Source of the DNA: Pararge aegeria
Taxonomy: Eukaryota > Arthropoda > Insecta > Lepidoptera > Nymphalidae
Reading direction: 5' to 3'
Assembly (NCBI RefSeq): GCF_905163445.1
Contig: NC_053202.1
Span: 7,502,001-7,566,000 of the forward strand
DNA length: 64,000 bases
Made by a program: the position numbers and the translations under genes. Of the stretch, positions 45,857 through 58,318 are shown one piece after another. The notes below the pieces were generated by a model. It was not told the DNA's origin, made no database searches, and was given only the letters and a program-made list of their open reading frames with translations. How positions within the stretch are numbered: the stretch's first letter is position 1; the number at the start of each line of letters is the position of its first letter.

Positions 45857-45992
45857 CAACTGAATTTCAGAGTTGTCCTGCCTCTGCAAATGGTGATCTA
45901 CCTAAGTTTCTTCTCGTTTTTTGGGAATTAATCAGCAAGATACGTAGTAAGAACTCCTTTTACATATGTAGGACAATTCTGAAACTCAGTTT
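45857..45992. repeat. Inverted-repeat element with 23-bp imperfect ends
   Basis: The left end CAACTGAATTTCAGAGTTGT continues CCT, and the right end starts AGGACAATTCTGAAACTCAG. The ends are complementary except for about three bases. A third copy of the end motif (AAACTGAGTTTCAGTCTATA) is at about 45648. Probably a small non-autonomous DNA transposon. Confidence 0.65.
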
Positions 45993-46890
45993 TATCAAAA
46001 TGACAAATAGTACAAGTTTCGTTCGTCTGTCTCAGCTTGATGCAGAGCTCCTCAAGCTTGTTCAGGAATAGATCGATAACGCTCTAGGTTTGTACTTTAC
46101 CCTCAGTTAAAAACGTCAACTACAAGACCAATATAGTCAGTATCTTATAAAGATACTGAATAACAGAAGGTAAATAACAAGACAATAGATAGTGTTATAA
46201 GACAGCGAAGTTTAAATATTTATCTTGACATTCGCGTGGGTAATAGGATTTTTCTAATAAGTTCAAAATTTATATTAGGTCTACATCCTTTCCAGATGTT
46301 TGATTCGAATTCTATACAAAAGTAATATCGTCTGGGTACCTTCTCAAAAATACATTATTAGGTTATTCACGACAAAAAGGTGTTTAACAGTGCTCAATTG
46401 AGTTTCCGAACTCGTGAACAAATCTTTACGACAGTTTTATTAGAACACCCAACGTCATAATATAACCCTACGGTCGTATAGAAATACAGTACAATTTGGT
46501 GTGACAAAATGTTTTACATGGGATTTCCGCTTCAAGGCGGTGGTAATATTATGTGAAAAAAAGTATATGAGACAGTATACAAGATATATTCCGTTCAATA
46601 TTGTGTTAAGCTCCTCGAACGCAAGGATGGGGCCGAAGGCCGGTTACGAAGCCACAACGTTTTCCTGTTTACGGTATTTGACTTCATAAATGGAGGGTCA
46701 CCAGGGCTGCCAAAGCAACAAATACACTTACTTACGAATATTAACAACGCATCACGAAGCCCTGGGTTCGGTTACTGGGCGAGGTCAACAATTAGTAGAT
46801 AACATTTGTGGCTGTCGAACCTCACATTAAAATTGAAGGCTTCTGTTTAGCTTTTTCTTAATCCCTAGAAAAATTGCTGTGTTGCCGGAT

Positions 46891-47215
46891 CATCTTCATC
46901 ATTATATCAACCCCTTACCGGCTCACTACAGGGTACGGGTCTTCCCACAGTGAGAAGGGTTTAAGGCCGTAGTCGACCACCCTTGCCCAGTGCGGATTGG
47001 TGGGCTCCACACACCTTTGAGAACTTTGAGAACAATATGTAAAACTCTCAGGCATGCAGGCTTCCTCACGATGTTTTCCTTCACCGTTGAAGCAAGTGAT
47101 ATTTTAATTACTTAAAACACACGTAACTTAGAAAAGTTAAGAGGTGCGTGCTGGGATTCGAACTCGGCCCCATGAAAGTTAAGTCGAGCTCCTATCTGCA
47201 GGGCTATCACCGCTT
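46891..47215 (-). mobile_element. SINE, minus orientation (family A, full length)
   Basis: Plus-strand text: TCAACCCCTTACCGGCTCAC, CACAGTGAGAAGGGTTTAAG, CCCAGTGCGGATTGGTGGGC, GAGAACTTTGAGAACAATAT, ATGCAGGCTTCCTCACGATG and GGGATTCGAACTCGGCCCCA, ending in GGGCTATCACCGCT. The tRNA-like head is intact, making this one of the best-preserved copies. Confidence 0.9.
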
Positions 47216-47465
47216 CGCTGTTGCATGAACTATGTCAAATTTATCACGTATAACGGGTGACCACTGCTTAGCAACTGTTGGAAATCTGAGTTCGGGCAGC
47301 TGTGTTATCGGGCAGCTGTAGGGCTAGCATGCGTGCCACGAGATAATTATCTGTACCCGTTACTTGTATTTTTTCTTAAAAGATAGACACGACAATCGGT
47401 AGACATACTTTCTAGTTGTATGCATGCTTGTTTTAGATTTTATGACAGAGAGCCAGCCCTACCTC

Positions 47466-47720
47466 CGTTGGTAACACCGACCGCGAGACGCGAGCGTTGA
47501 CAGATCGCGCCTTGTATTTGCACATTATTCACAAGCCCGACAAACAATTACAAAGGCACACCTATTGTTACACGCGGCACATAATGGCCGCAAATAAAAT
47601 GAAGTAACGCACGCAAGAGAATAGAATCAAAGAGTGACAGCTGCATGCTTCTTTTCAACAGGATTAACATTTGGAAATGGCGCGGGCGGAATAGTGCGAA
47701 GGCGAGGTGGGAGATCTAGT
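47466..47720 (-). promoter_or_regulatory. CpG-rich island with a minus-strand donor, candidate distal first exon
   Basis: The reverse complement includes GCGCGATCTGTCAACGCTCG, CGTCTCGCGGTCGGTGTTAC and CAACGGAG followed by GTAGGG, which could be a splice donor at about 47474. CpG content is high against AT-rich flanks. It could be a far-upstream CtBP first exon, but this is only one of several such islands and the donor is not strong. Confidence 0.25.
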
Positions 47721-47999
47721 GAACAGTGACAATCGCACAATCTACTCGAGATATGTATGTATGTATGCGAATACATAATATTGAGGGTGGTGTGGCCTAG
47801 ATAAGTCGATTGTACGGTATATTAGATTTGCACAACCTAAAATGTCTAATGAAATATCGCAAAACTTATGACATATTCTTGACATCTCTCTTATTACTAA
47901 AATAATATAATAAAAGTATATTTGGTAATCATATTATAAAGTTATTTCTTTCAAGCAGCAACGTACCAAACATCTACCACATACTTCCTTAAACATAGT

Positions 48000-50900
48000 A
48001 AAAAAAGTAAAGATTGGCATAGGTCATTCATGGCTTCATTAAACGGTCTCTCTCTGAATTTTTTATAGACCGGAAACCCCGGCTAATATTATTATATTAG
48101 GAAAACCTTAAAAATTTAAAAGCTGTGCCATTTATTCGAAGCAATTTTATAATACAACAAAAAATTTATAACATAACCGCTTTAATTTTTATATAATTTG
48201 TCAATCAAAACACGGGTACAATCGAAAGATGGTAACATTCCTATCATTATATTTATTATTGATTATGTTGCAAATTCCTTTTTAAATTATTCAAATTGGA
48301 CGATCGATTTCAAGAAGTTGGGTACGATGGGTACAGACATGCTAAAAGAAAGAAAAATGCCGCGGGGCCCAGCCACGTGTAATATAGTTTGGAAATTAAA
48401 CTCGACCCGGTAGGTAGCGCTGCAATTGAGTTCTAGGTTTTTTAAGATAATAAAACCGATAGTAACACTGCGCAAGTTACCTAGTATTATAAAAATGATA
48501 ACTTCCTCCTGTTGAAAGTCGGTTAAAAAAAATCTATTACTGTTTATTAGTACCATATAATGGACTATGGTCCATACAAAATCTACAACATGATCAAAGA
48601 AAGATTTTATAATGCATTGTTGCAGTCTGCGCCTATGCAAACATGCCTTAATATCCTACCTAATTACGTATTGAAAACCTTGCCAAGTAACAAAAGAATT
48701 GATAATAAACTTGTCGGCGTCACACCGTCGAGTCCAAACATTATATACTTAAGCTTACATAAATAAAAATGCCACAACTTATGTTAATTGACGGATCCTA
48801 CCTATTTATACCTACTTCACGCATGAAATGTATAATTCTATGATGTTCCGCTTTTAAAATTAAATACAATGTGTTAACATAATTCTAATTATTTCAAATG
48901 ACAAACATCTTCTGCTGAACTCTTTTCGAGGTTTTTGTGTTTAATATTCGAAAACACCATAATATAGTCGTCACAAATTAAATACTAAGGGCGCAGCTGC
49001 ATTCAGTGTCAGACTGACAATACCAAAAACAATAATAATAATAGTGATTCTTTATTTTCAGGCAATAGTCCCATAGAATAGAATTGTTTTAAAGTAAAAG
49101 AGTTAGGTTTTATCAGTTACGTTTGAAATTTGGAAACGATGTAAGTAACATCAAACAAGGGCTCTTTAAAAGTTTTATTACACGAGTACACGGGGTCAAA
49201 GGAACTTAGACAAAATGCACAATCGCACGCTCTCTCCCCACTGCGTTGCTAAATGGAAAATCGAACACACGCGGTCAATCAACCTAATGAAAGGAGACCT
49301 CTAATGAAACGGTTATTGGATTCCGTTCTCAAAATAATATTTCACAAACGTACCCAATTCTATTAACTAGTTCCCAAGTTTTACCAGGAACTAAGATGGT
49401 TTTCAAGGTCGTCTTCATCCGGAACCTTGTGGTAAGTATCTACGTTTTTGTGAGTCTCGAGAATGGCGTCGCTGGTGCTAATGAACGTCGGTCGCAATAA
49501 TTGAGGCGGGTCAATTCAAACGGACGAGTTGCTATCGACGCAATTGATACCACCGCGGCGTTCTTTTGAATAAGGAGGTGGGCGATCTAGTGACAACTTG
49601 TAAATTACACACAAATGTGATTATGTATATATACGTGTCAATGATTGCCTTGGATGCCTATACGAAAAACAAGTAACAAAACGAAAATTATATATAAGAG
49701 TGTAGACTACGCCTTATTCCCTATTTCCTCCGATCCGTCTTTCACAAGAAACGATAGTCGGCAAGTATTGGTATGCGAAAGCCGATAACACCGAGCAAGG
49801 ACGTCGGAATGCGCCTTTTATTGTGTTTGTGCGTGTGTTCATGTGTGTATAGCGTTCTGTGTTGCTGCCGCAGGGAATGTAGGCAGATAGATACCTATAT
49901 ACTGTATAGTAAAGTATAACTACCTCTCCTTTCGCCCGAGTTCTTAAATGGCTTCTACAGATACACCAACATCCAACACCAATTTATTTAATATTGTTCT
50001 TTATTTGTATACAACAACAAGTTAACTTTACTACAGAATAAAAAAAAAACATAAACATAAACATAAAGAAAGAAGTGGGGCACAAAAGGCGATCTAATTA
50101 ATTATTATAAATTTATGCAAGGTCACCATCAACATACCAACATGAACTTAGTAACTGAAACCCTATCTAAAAAAAGTTATACAATGCAACGGCAAGTGTG
50201 ATAAGGATACTTGACCGTGTTGGGAGCGTACTTGTTGGCACATCTATTGGATGCTTTTAGTGTTGCGGCCACCACAAAATGTACCTCGGTACCTATATAT
50301 AGTCTATCTCCACCTTATCTCCTCGAGCGAATGCCATAGATTAGCCGATGCAGACAAAAGCCTTTGCTGTTCCACGTGGATATAATTCGATGTTACCAAA
50401 GTATAGAGGACACTTTTATATAACTTCTTCTCGCATCGTGGCCTCTAATTTGAGGATATCGGCTCCTAAGAGATAGCACTCCCTTCACAATTTTTCGCCA
50501 TTTCTGTCTATTGCTGGTCTTGAGAATAGCACTACAGATGGGTGCATTGAATGCCTCGAATATGATCGTAACGTGCTAACTATAAATAAATATATAAATT
50601 TATACTACTAACCCTTCCGTTTGCAATGCCAAGGGAAACTTTCTGCTCAGTTTAATTAGGAACCAATATTTTTTCACACCAATTATTCCCTACTATTTCC
50701 GTTCACTCTACCATAAGTCTTTAGTGATTTCGGTCCTTCATGTTTTTTAACTTTATTTTTAAAAACCGTCGAGAACACGTGCTTCATTGGTGGTTGAGAC
50801 CCACCTTCAACGTGTACCAACCCCTATTATGAAGGTAAAACAAATTATTGTAATCAATTTGTACAATAAAAAGATATGATCAGCGATAAAACCTCTCTAA

Positions 50901-51780
50901 TATAAACATACAGGTATATTTGTTTGTTGAAATCTATTAAAAAGTGAAATGCCATAGAGGTTACCTAATATTTACTGACGTAAACATATTTGCAGATAAT
51001 ACGAGTAGTTAAGCCACAAAATGACCACGAATTAATTATTTGGACAACGACTTTTTATCCAGGTCCATATCAGTATATTACTTTGTTAATTAGCAATACA
51101 GCAGATTTAGATAAGTATCATACAAAGTAATGGAACATTGCAACAATATGCACTATATATTATGATCGTTAGATACTTCAACGACGCTATAAACCTAAAG
51201 CGCCTTACTCGACTGAACATGGAAACTACATCAGATGGCAATAAGCGTTGCACACAGCTCGCTAGCGGGCCCAGTGTTGAATACAAGCAAGTGTATTTAG
51301 ATATTAAGAATAGCACACCTAAAAGTTTCCGCGCGAAATATATTAAAATAAATGAAATCTCAAAATTATAATTACATTAAAAAAACACAACATCACGCCA
51401 CAACTGTTGCCCGATTCATCGTTCGAGGGCTCCAAGGAATTTCTTAATACATAGCGATGGTACTATAGTCAAAGTATATATTAGGTATCTACAGTTTTTA
51501 TTGTTATCGTTGTTACCAATGGACAGATTAAAAACATGTTGAATAAAATAATTAAATGTTCGGGGGTCAGTCGGTGAAGATCGTAAAATAATGTGAAAAT
51601 TGAAAAGATTATATTCTATAGTTTAAGGATGTAATGCGCGTATGTTGTAATATGTATTTAGGGATTTCTCGTTGCTTATTTCTAGGCAACATAGTATTTA
51701 TTTTTTTAATTTAATCAATTAATAATATCAGGTACCAAGTAACAACTTGTCTCGAGTTGATAAGATTTTTAGAGAGCACA
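48000..51780. other. Upstream region 6: no supported gene
   Basis: The longest open frame of the window (117 codons, minus, 48287-48640) has no motif I recognise and is AT-rich. At 49396-49431 a 12-codon plus-strand frame ends at a perfect donor (GTAAGTATC), but without further support. The rest, including 50000-51780, shows nothing beyond AT-rich DNA. Confidence 0.5.
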
Positions 51781-51787
51781 GTGTCCA

Positions 51788-51958
51788 GCAGGGTGATTAC
51801 GTATCTCGCGACAGCAGTGCGACAGGCGTAAATCTTGCAATCACTGCTCTCAGACGTCACTTTTCCATACAATAAATAAACAAAAGTGACGTTTGACAGC
51901 AATGATTGCAAGATTTACGTCTGTCGCATTGCTGTCGCGAGATACGTAATCACCCTGC
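51788..51958. mobile_element. 171-bp foldback element (MITE-like) with about 75-bp inverted ends
   Basis: It opens GCAGGGTGATTACGTATCTC and closes GAGATACGTAATCACCCTGC. The arms continue through CGCGACAGCAGTGCGACAG / CTGTCGCATTGCTGTCGCG and AAAAGTGACG around a roughly 17-base centre. CAGGG ends are seen in hAT and some other DNA transposons, but no clear 8-bp target duplication is visible, so the superfamily is open. Confidence 0.9.
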
Positions 51959-51968
51959 CGATTTAACA

Positions 51969-52260
51969 CTGGCTTTATTCGTGTGTCGCGCGGTTAAGTT
52001 CGCAGTGCTAATCCCTAACTAAAGAGCTATTAAGAAGTCGGCAACATTGTACCGGCTCCTCCATTTCAATTCGGCTTTATTCGTATTTTACAGTTGATCG
52101 AGCGGCTTGACTCCGCAGTGCAGGTTGGCCCTTACATTCGGAGCTATTAAGAAGTCGGCAAGCGTCGCCGGAGATCACGTAGGGGACCGGTCGTGAGAGT
52201 CCGCTCCTCCCGCCTGTGTTAAATTACCGCCATTTCGGACCCGGCGGGCGCGATCGTAAA
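51969..52260. promoter_or_regulatory. CpG-rich island containing a diverged tandem duplication
   Basis: GGCTTTATTCGT, a CGCAGTGC segment and GAGCTATTAAGAAGTCGG occur in order at 51971-52044 and again at 52073-52161, about 117 bases apart at the best-matched part. Downstream is a very CpG-rich end (CATTTCGGACCCGGCGGGCG). No coding frame is evident. It is a plausible enhancer or distal promoter. Confidence 0.4.
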
Positions 52261-52269
52261 AATGTGCAA

Positions 52270-54700
52270 CCTAACGGAAAAAGTACTATAGCAAAGTAAG
52301 CTGGAAAAGCGCTTATCTACATTTTTCAGCTGCCGTTTCTGAACACGCTTTCAAATTTTATGACCGTTAGCAAAGTCTATTAATAATAAAAAAATGCACA
52401 GCAATGCAATTTTCTAGCAATTATATAAACTAGCTACACCATAATCTTGACTAGGACAGCCTTATTTCGTATATCAATTTCGGATATGAAAATACTTTAG
52501 AAACTATCTGTCAAACTAGACCAAAAAAGTCATAGGCACTGAATCTTGGTTTGTAACTGAGGTTGCAGAATGAAATATACAGGACTTATTAATAAACGTG
52601 GCATAACTTCGGAATAGTTACGTAGTAGTAATCTTCAAATGTCAGATCGGGAAAAAATACTGCATAGATTAGATTAGCGAGGAAGTGTTTTTCACCATTT
52701 TACTTACCGCGTCTTTCAAATATCAGAGCGTGACAAAACACTGAATAACAATACTGACATTATGTCACGTTTATTAAGGCCCTAAGGGATAGGTCAATTA
52801 ATGTTACCTTTCATCGATTTTGAATTTCGAATTGAAAAATTATATATAATTATTTCACAACGGCGCTGAGCCTAAAGTTTTCTTCCCTTAATAATTAAAC
52901 TCAGTTATAGTAGTCGTCGAACTAAAAATGGAGAATCACAAAAAGTTGTATCCTAAAATTTTACAAAGAAAGAGAAATCGTAACAATACTTCTATTATTC
53001 CGATACCCTCCACTCTATTGAAATCATATTGAAGAAAAACAATCTTTCATTATGTTTCACAAACGATTAATGAAAAACAGAATAATATAATTTTTATTAA
53101 TACATAACTATAACCTAAAATAAACTATTTAAAAACTAAATAAAATCTAAAACGTCCTCGAAACCACCGCAGCGAGGCACAGTTCCTAAGATGCTGGCAG
53201 CATTGCCCCTCTGGATGGCCAAACTAATTCGTTGATAAACGATTAATTATAAAGCAAGGTGACTTAATGAAATAGTTTTATGTAAGCGGAATATACATAG
53301 AGGAATAATTAATAATATTTTTTTAATAATTCCTATAAACTAAATGGATCCGCTGTACCGATTATTATATTTTTAATAGCAACTATCTACGGTAGAGTAT
53401 AAAGTTTAAGGTTTGTATGAGAGGAAGCTTTGCTCAGTTAGCTAAAACCAAAAAATGAAGCCATTGATGCGAGTTAAAGACAAACTTTTATGACTTACAG
53501 AACATATTCAATCAAAAAGTTTTTACAACGATTTGAAGTTCAGAGTAGGACCCGCAACCGAAACCCCTTGTTACAGTAAGTTAGGTCAGTAAGGTACGTT
53601 ACTTCTATCTACTAATACGTTTTGCAAAAAAATTAAATGAATCATTTTCGAGTTTGGCTATAGCGCCATCTAGTAGGGAACTTTGCAGTCTGGAATTGGT
53701 CTACTTTTTTTTTTTTCAAAGGTCCATATTAAAATGAGACAGGTTTAAAAATAAGGCATCGGCATCGGCGTTAGGATAGCAGTAGGTTAGTGGTTAAAGC
53801 GCTCAGGCCGCGAGCGCCAGAGTCGGTTAGGTTACCATCCAGTCAGTTCCAAAAATTGTTATATGCATTTTTCAATTTATAAAATTCATAATAAGTGTAG
53901 GTAAAAACAGGAATATAAAAATTATAAAATAACTGTTACGGAAATCAGTTTGAATTTGATGGTCATATCCATCCTTTAAGGCTGTAATGTCCATCAAAGG
54001 GCTCGTCATCCATCGTCCTTCATTCATCATTTGTAATCATGTCGCACCATACTACTAATAGTATCACTAATTTAAATAGTTCAACTTGGACCTTAATAAA
54101 TCGTATTATTAACGCTAAGGATAGGCCCTTAAAAGTAAGTACCTATAATATTAAGGACGATGTTGAACCGTTCAATCAAATAGCGATAAACGTACATCTG
54201 CTACGTGTATCGAGCCAAGTACAACTGCCCCATAAAATTTAATATACAATCGATAAAGATATTTAATTTAAATGAACCGTGTCGCAAATCCTTATTAGTA
54301 GAAATTAAAGACCCTAAAAGAATTCAAAGCCCGCCATTAGCGATTCCGAGAACATGCCCGCACCGAGTGCTTAATTATTACGACTGACATGTTTTATAGT
54401 TCATAATTTTTTTAATGTGCCTTCGCGTAAAGTTACTCTAGCGACGTGACTGCAGAGAAATATTTAATTCAAAAATGCAAGTCAATGTTGTAGAAATGGC
54501 GGTATAAGACATCTATCCGTATCTAAAAATCGTAAACATAGGACTTTCAAAATAAATAGTTCACTCTAAAGTTGCAACAGTTGTTTGCCGACTTAAAAAA
54601 TGTCCACGGCCCGCAGCCACACGCTTTATGGTCAGATTGAATTACCTACTTATTTTGTAATGCTATAGCTATATACTTCAATTTTTCAAGTTATACCCGT
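52270..54700. other. Upstream region 7: no gene seen
   Basis: AT-rich with repeat scraps. A tRNA-like SINE head (GGTTAGTGGTTAAAGCGCTC, then AGAGTCGGTTAGGTTACCAT) is at about 53780-53850, preceded by TATAGCGCCATCTAGTAGGG, another phrase common in lepidopteran repeats. Confidence 0.55.
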
Positions 54701-54711
54701 AGCGGCTGCGA

Positions 54712-54733
54712 TTATATATATATATATATATAT
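54712..54733. repeat. AT dinucleotide run
   Basis: About eleven TA/AT units in a row, shortly before the SINE at 54778. Confidence 0.9.
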
Positions 54734-54777
54734 GAATTAGATTATTATGTATTACTTTAAGCGGAAGTATGTTTCGG

Positions 54778-55093
54778 TAGCGGTGATAGCCCAATGATTA
54801 GGAGCTCGACTTAAGTTTCGTGGGGCCGAGTTCGAATCCCAGCCCGCACCTCCAACTTTTTTAAGTTATGTGCGTTTTGAGTAATTCAAATATGTTACTT
54901 GCTTCAATGGTTAAGGAAATTATCGAGAGGAAACCTGCATGCCTGAGAGTTCCACATAATGTTCTCAAAGGTGTGTGGAGTCCACCAATCCGCACTGGGC
55001 CAGCGTGGTGGAATACGGCCTTAACCCCTTCTCCTGGGAGGTGAGCCGTGCCCTGTAGTGGGCCGGTAACGGGTTGATATGATAATAATGATG
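54778..55093 (+). mobile_element. SINE, plus orientation (family A, full length, reference-quality copy)
   Basis: It starts AGCGGTGATAGCCCAATGAT (A box), has GGCCGAGTTCGAATCCCAGC (B box), then TCTCAAAGGTGTGTGGAGTC, ACCAATCCGCACTGGGCCAG, CGTGGTGGAATACGGCCTTA and GTGGGCCGGTAACGGGTTGA, with an ATAATAATGATG tail. The B box is a perfect GGTTCGAATCC-type match apart from one base, so this copy retains a plausible internal polymerase III promoter. Confidence 0.92.
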
Positions 55094-55099
55094 TTTGGG

Positions 55100-58000
55100 T
55101 AAAAAATTTAATTTAAAGAAGTAGTTACTAGTGCAAACATCTTTATAGCCCAACGTGACCGTTATTATTAACCGTTCTAATCAAAAACCCCATCAACCAG
55201 CGCGAATGGTTAAAAACATTATTAATCGGCTTCGCATCTAAAGACAGGCTTGTCAAATTGGCGTGCGCTTCATGTCCACTCTTCAGCGTTATAAAATGTG
55301 GTTTTTGCCGTGTACTCGTGGCAAGTGGTGGAATGCGTTAATAAAGACAAAAAACCTAAGTTAATGCAGTGCAGTGTGCAGGATGTTCGATCAAAGGTCT
55401 TACTGCCATCGCTTAAGGTAGTATTATTTTAGAATGTCAGTATTATATGACATACCTTGACGTATCTAAAATAAGTATTATAATATTACTACAAGAGCGT
55501 CAACAATACTGCTTAGTGTGATGGTATTTAGCTACCCGGTTACGTTTTTAATAGGCTATGCGTTTACGTAAGTGCTGACGTAAAACCTGATGCTCTCCCC
55601 AAAACCATTTAATTTTATTGTCTCATGACGGCCTTATCTTTAGCCTGGGTACTAGATTAAATAATTATGTATAGCAAAAAGCAGCAATTTCTACACCTAA
55701 ATTACAACATGTACTTAGTTTGAAGAATTTTCAATTTTGTTTAATTTTACTGATTAAATGCCTCATCTAAAGAATAATGTTGTTGGATTTTTTATACGAA
55801 ATTAACAGGACCCCCGCACAGATTTGAGAAAATAGCGTTGTGCATTGTTATGACTCGGAGAGCATGAAACAGACTTTAGTCCCAGTGGTGACACATCATA
55901 ACATTGGAGAAGCGTGGGTCCTGTAACCCTTTTCTTTGAATTATCGATAGGCTAAGGATAAATGCCTATTCCGGTCGACACCCTGTGAAAACTGTTATGC
56001 TTGCTTGTGTAAATGTAAACTGGGCGCCCATTCAAGCTGTAGGGTACGACCAACTACAAAGCCATTTCATCTTAAGAAGCGGTTACTGATCCGAGTGGGA
56101 GGGAAGAGGGGAGAGGGGGGAGGGTCGCTTGGCCACTGCGCCATAACTCGCCGCGCACGTATGGCCAGACAATCGCAATTACTATTAACAGATACACGTT
56201 TAAGGTCCTACCATACAAACAGCAGACCAGCTGCGGCCTGTTATAATTTATTTTGTTTTTTTTTAATCTAAACTTCTCTACCCACGTCTAATGAGGGAAG
56301 CAAACTGAGAAAATGTGAAACGAGCGTGCCGATGATGTAATCTCAAAGCAATAACAAAATGGAAAAACCATAATTTATAGCCCTATTTTAACACTTCGGC
56401 ACGCCACTCGAACTCGAACTTTTCGAAGTTACAGTTGAGAAAAACATGGAAACTAAACAGAAAAGGAAACAGGCAACCTGGATGCGTGAGACTTCTTAAT
56501 AAAAACCTTCTAAACCGCACTTTGCCAGCGTGCTTGACTAGGGCACCTCCCCCTCCTACAGCCTTCTTATTTTTAGGGCAGAGCCAAGCTCTATAGCGGG
56601 TCGGTAATGGTTTAATGATGATAACAAGAAGAAACGTCAAGACAAGGCCATGGAAGAATACGCAAATTACACAACACAAAGCTTTACAAGGAATTTACGT
56701 TAGCTAATCGTTTTACGAGCTTACCGGGGCTGTGCCAACGAGTAAGACCGCCAAGTAATTCAGCATTCCGATTAGTGTTGTTTAGAAACATACTACTGCA
56801 TCATTTGTGAGTCCACGGCGCAAGCCGGAGCTATATCAACGATTAAAAGAAAAAGGTGATATAAATTAGCTTTGGAATAGCTCTTTTGCCTATTATTTTT
56901 TTCCAAAACTACTGCGACAACACACTCGATCGATTCATCGACTTCAGATGCCATTATACAAATCGTATCTTGCATAATTTTGGTATGCAATTTTTTTTAA
57001 AGTAGTTCGAGTTCATTGTTAAGCGAGCTTTAGTCTTGTTTCGGAATTATCATATTGATTGGTTCGAAGCTACGTAACACCGTTTCAGTGTGCATGTATT
57101 TGAGAAGGGAATCATTAATCGCGTCTAGGTCTTATTGTAGAATCATCTCGTAGGGTGACAACCATTACTTCTAATTGGACTTACAACTGGTGCCTTTAAT
57201 AGGTACCGGCCTCGATACTAAAACTTAATACCGTAGAACTATTGTATGAGACATTTATGGGTGGGAATTAGTTGTGAGGAGGATAGGGGAGGGGGACATA
57301 GGGGGCAGGAGATTCCTGTGGAGTCGGTCGAGTGATGATTTGTAGTGTGGTTAGCGTTCATCTAGCGAGCTGTCGACCCACTGTATATAACTCATCCATA
57401 ACAATGATTAATAGTGGACTCGTAAAGATATGTGGACAATTTATTATAGCGCAGTTCACTTTATAGGTATATAGTGTAATCAAAACTATCAGACGATATA
57501 CTAATTTGGACAAATCAAACCTGGTATTCATTAGCAACGTGAGCCCAATTTTTTAAGCCCGCTGTGAAAAGTGTTTACTTTTTACTTAGAGTATATAAAA
57601 GGGAATATAAAATTTTGGGTTTTCGTTTTGTCAGTTTTTTTTTGTGCTTTATCGTTATAGGCATTATTCAAAATACTATCAGCTTATAATGGTCAGTCTA
57701 AGAGTTTTTAAGAATGCTCCCCAGAATCCTAAGAATTTTGAATACCTACTTTTTACAGCAAACACATATTTTTTTCCCCTACGCTATAACGCCTAAGGGC
57801 AAGCGTGTTTTTATTCGCCGGCAACGTAGCCTGCATTGTAAGCGAATAAAAAAATCAACGCTGCATTTTATAAGGCTTGTTCACAGATCCAGCACCTTGG
57901 GACAGCAACGTCGCAATTGCCACTTCAGCTTAGCAACTCACTCAGCTATATCGGTAACTCTCGATGCTTTAGCCTTCTCATACCGAAATTCTGATATGAT

Positions 58001-58310
58001 CAGGTTGAGTTAATCCCAGCATGTAGTATAAACATCTTTTTCGTACATAATACTGGACAGAAGCAGGCGTTACTTTGCGGAAGTCCATATCATACAAGGA
58101 ACACTAATGATACATTTTCGAATTTCTGCGTGGTGTGGTTTATTAATATTGAACCAAATTGCAGATTTGGCTGGTTCTCGCGAATTTCAGCAAATAAAAC
58201 TCATATTGTCTTTACATTGTTAGTATGCTATAAATAAAACAAACCATGCTTGACAACTGAAAAATAAATTAATTTTTCATAATTTAACTCGACACTATTC
58301 TCTGACACTA
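55100..58310. other. Upstream region 8: no supported gene
   Basis: A SINE tail is at 56500-56640. A 99-codon plus-strand frame at 57714-58013 overlaps a stem with TTTTTATTCGC (57808) and GCGAATAAAAA (57842), and its text (CCACTTCAGCTTAGCAACTC) looks like a lepidopteran repeat and not a gene. A purine-rich GGGAGGGAAGAGGGGAGAGG stretch is at about 56097. Confidence 0.5.
56500..56640 (+). mobile_element. SINE fragment (family A, 3' part)
   Basis: TTTGCCAGCGTGCTTGACTA, AGAGCCAAGCTCTATAGCGG and GTCGGTAATGGTTTAATGAT with a GATGATAAC tail follow the family A 3' end. Confidence 0.65.
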
Positions 58311-58318
58311 TGTTCTTT

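Noticed and set aside
48287..48640. Longest open frame of the window (117 codons, minus strand)
   Set aside because: It is rich in Ile, Phe, Leu and Val as expected from AT-rich non-coding DNA, lacks any recognised motif, and an opposing plus-strand frame covers much of the same DNA. Treated as chance.
49396..49431. Twelve-codon frame ending exactly at a perfect donor (GTAAGTATC), like a first exon of a secreted or cuticle protein gene
   Set aside because: A single donor match plus a short frame is common by chance; the peptide MVFKVVFIRNLV is only weakly signal-like and no second exon or promoter was found.
57714..58013. 99-codon plus-strand frame
   Set aside because: It overlaps a stem-loop and text resembling dispersed lepidopteran repeats; the product is basic and low in motifs.
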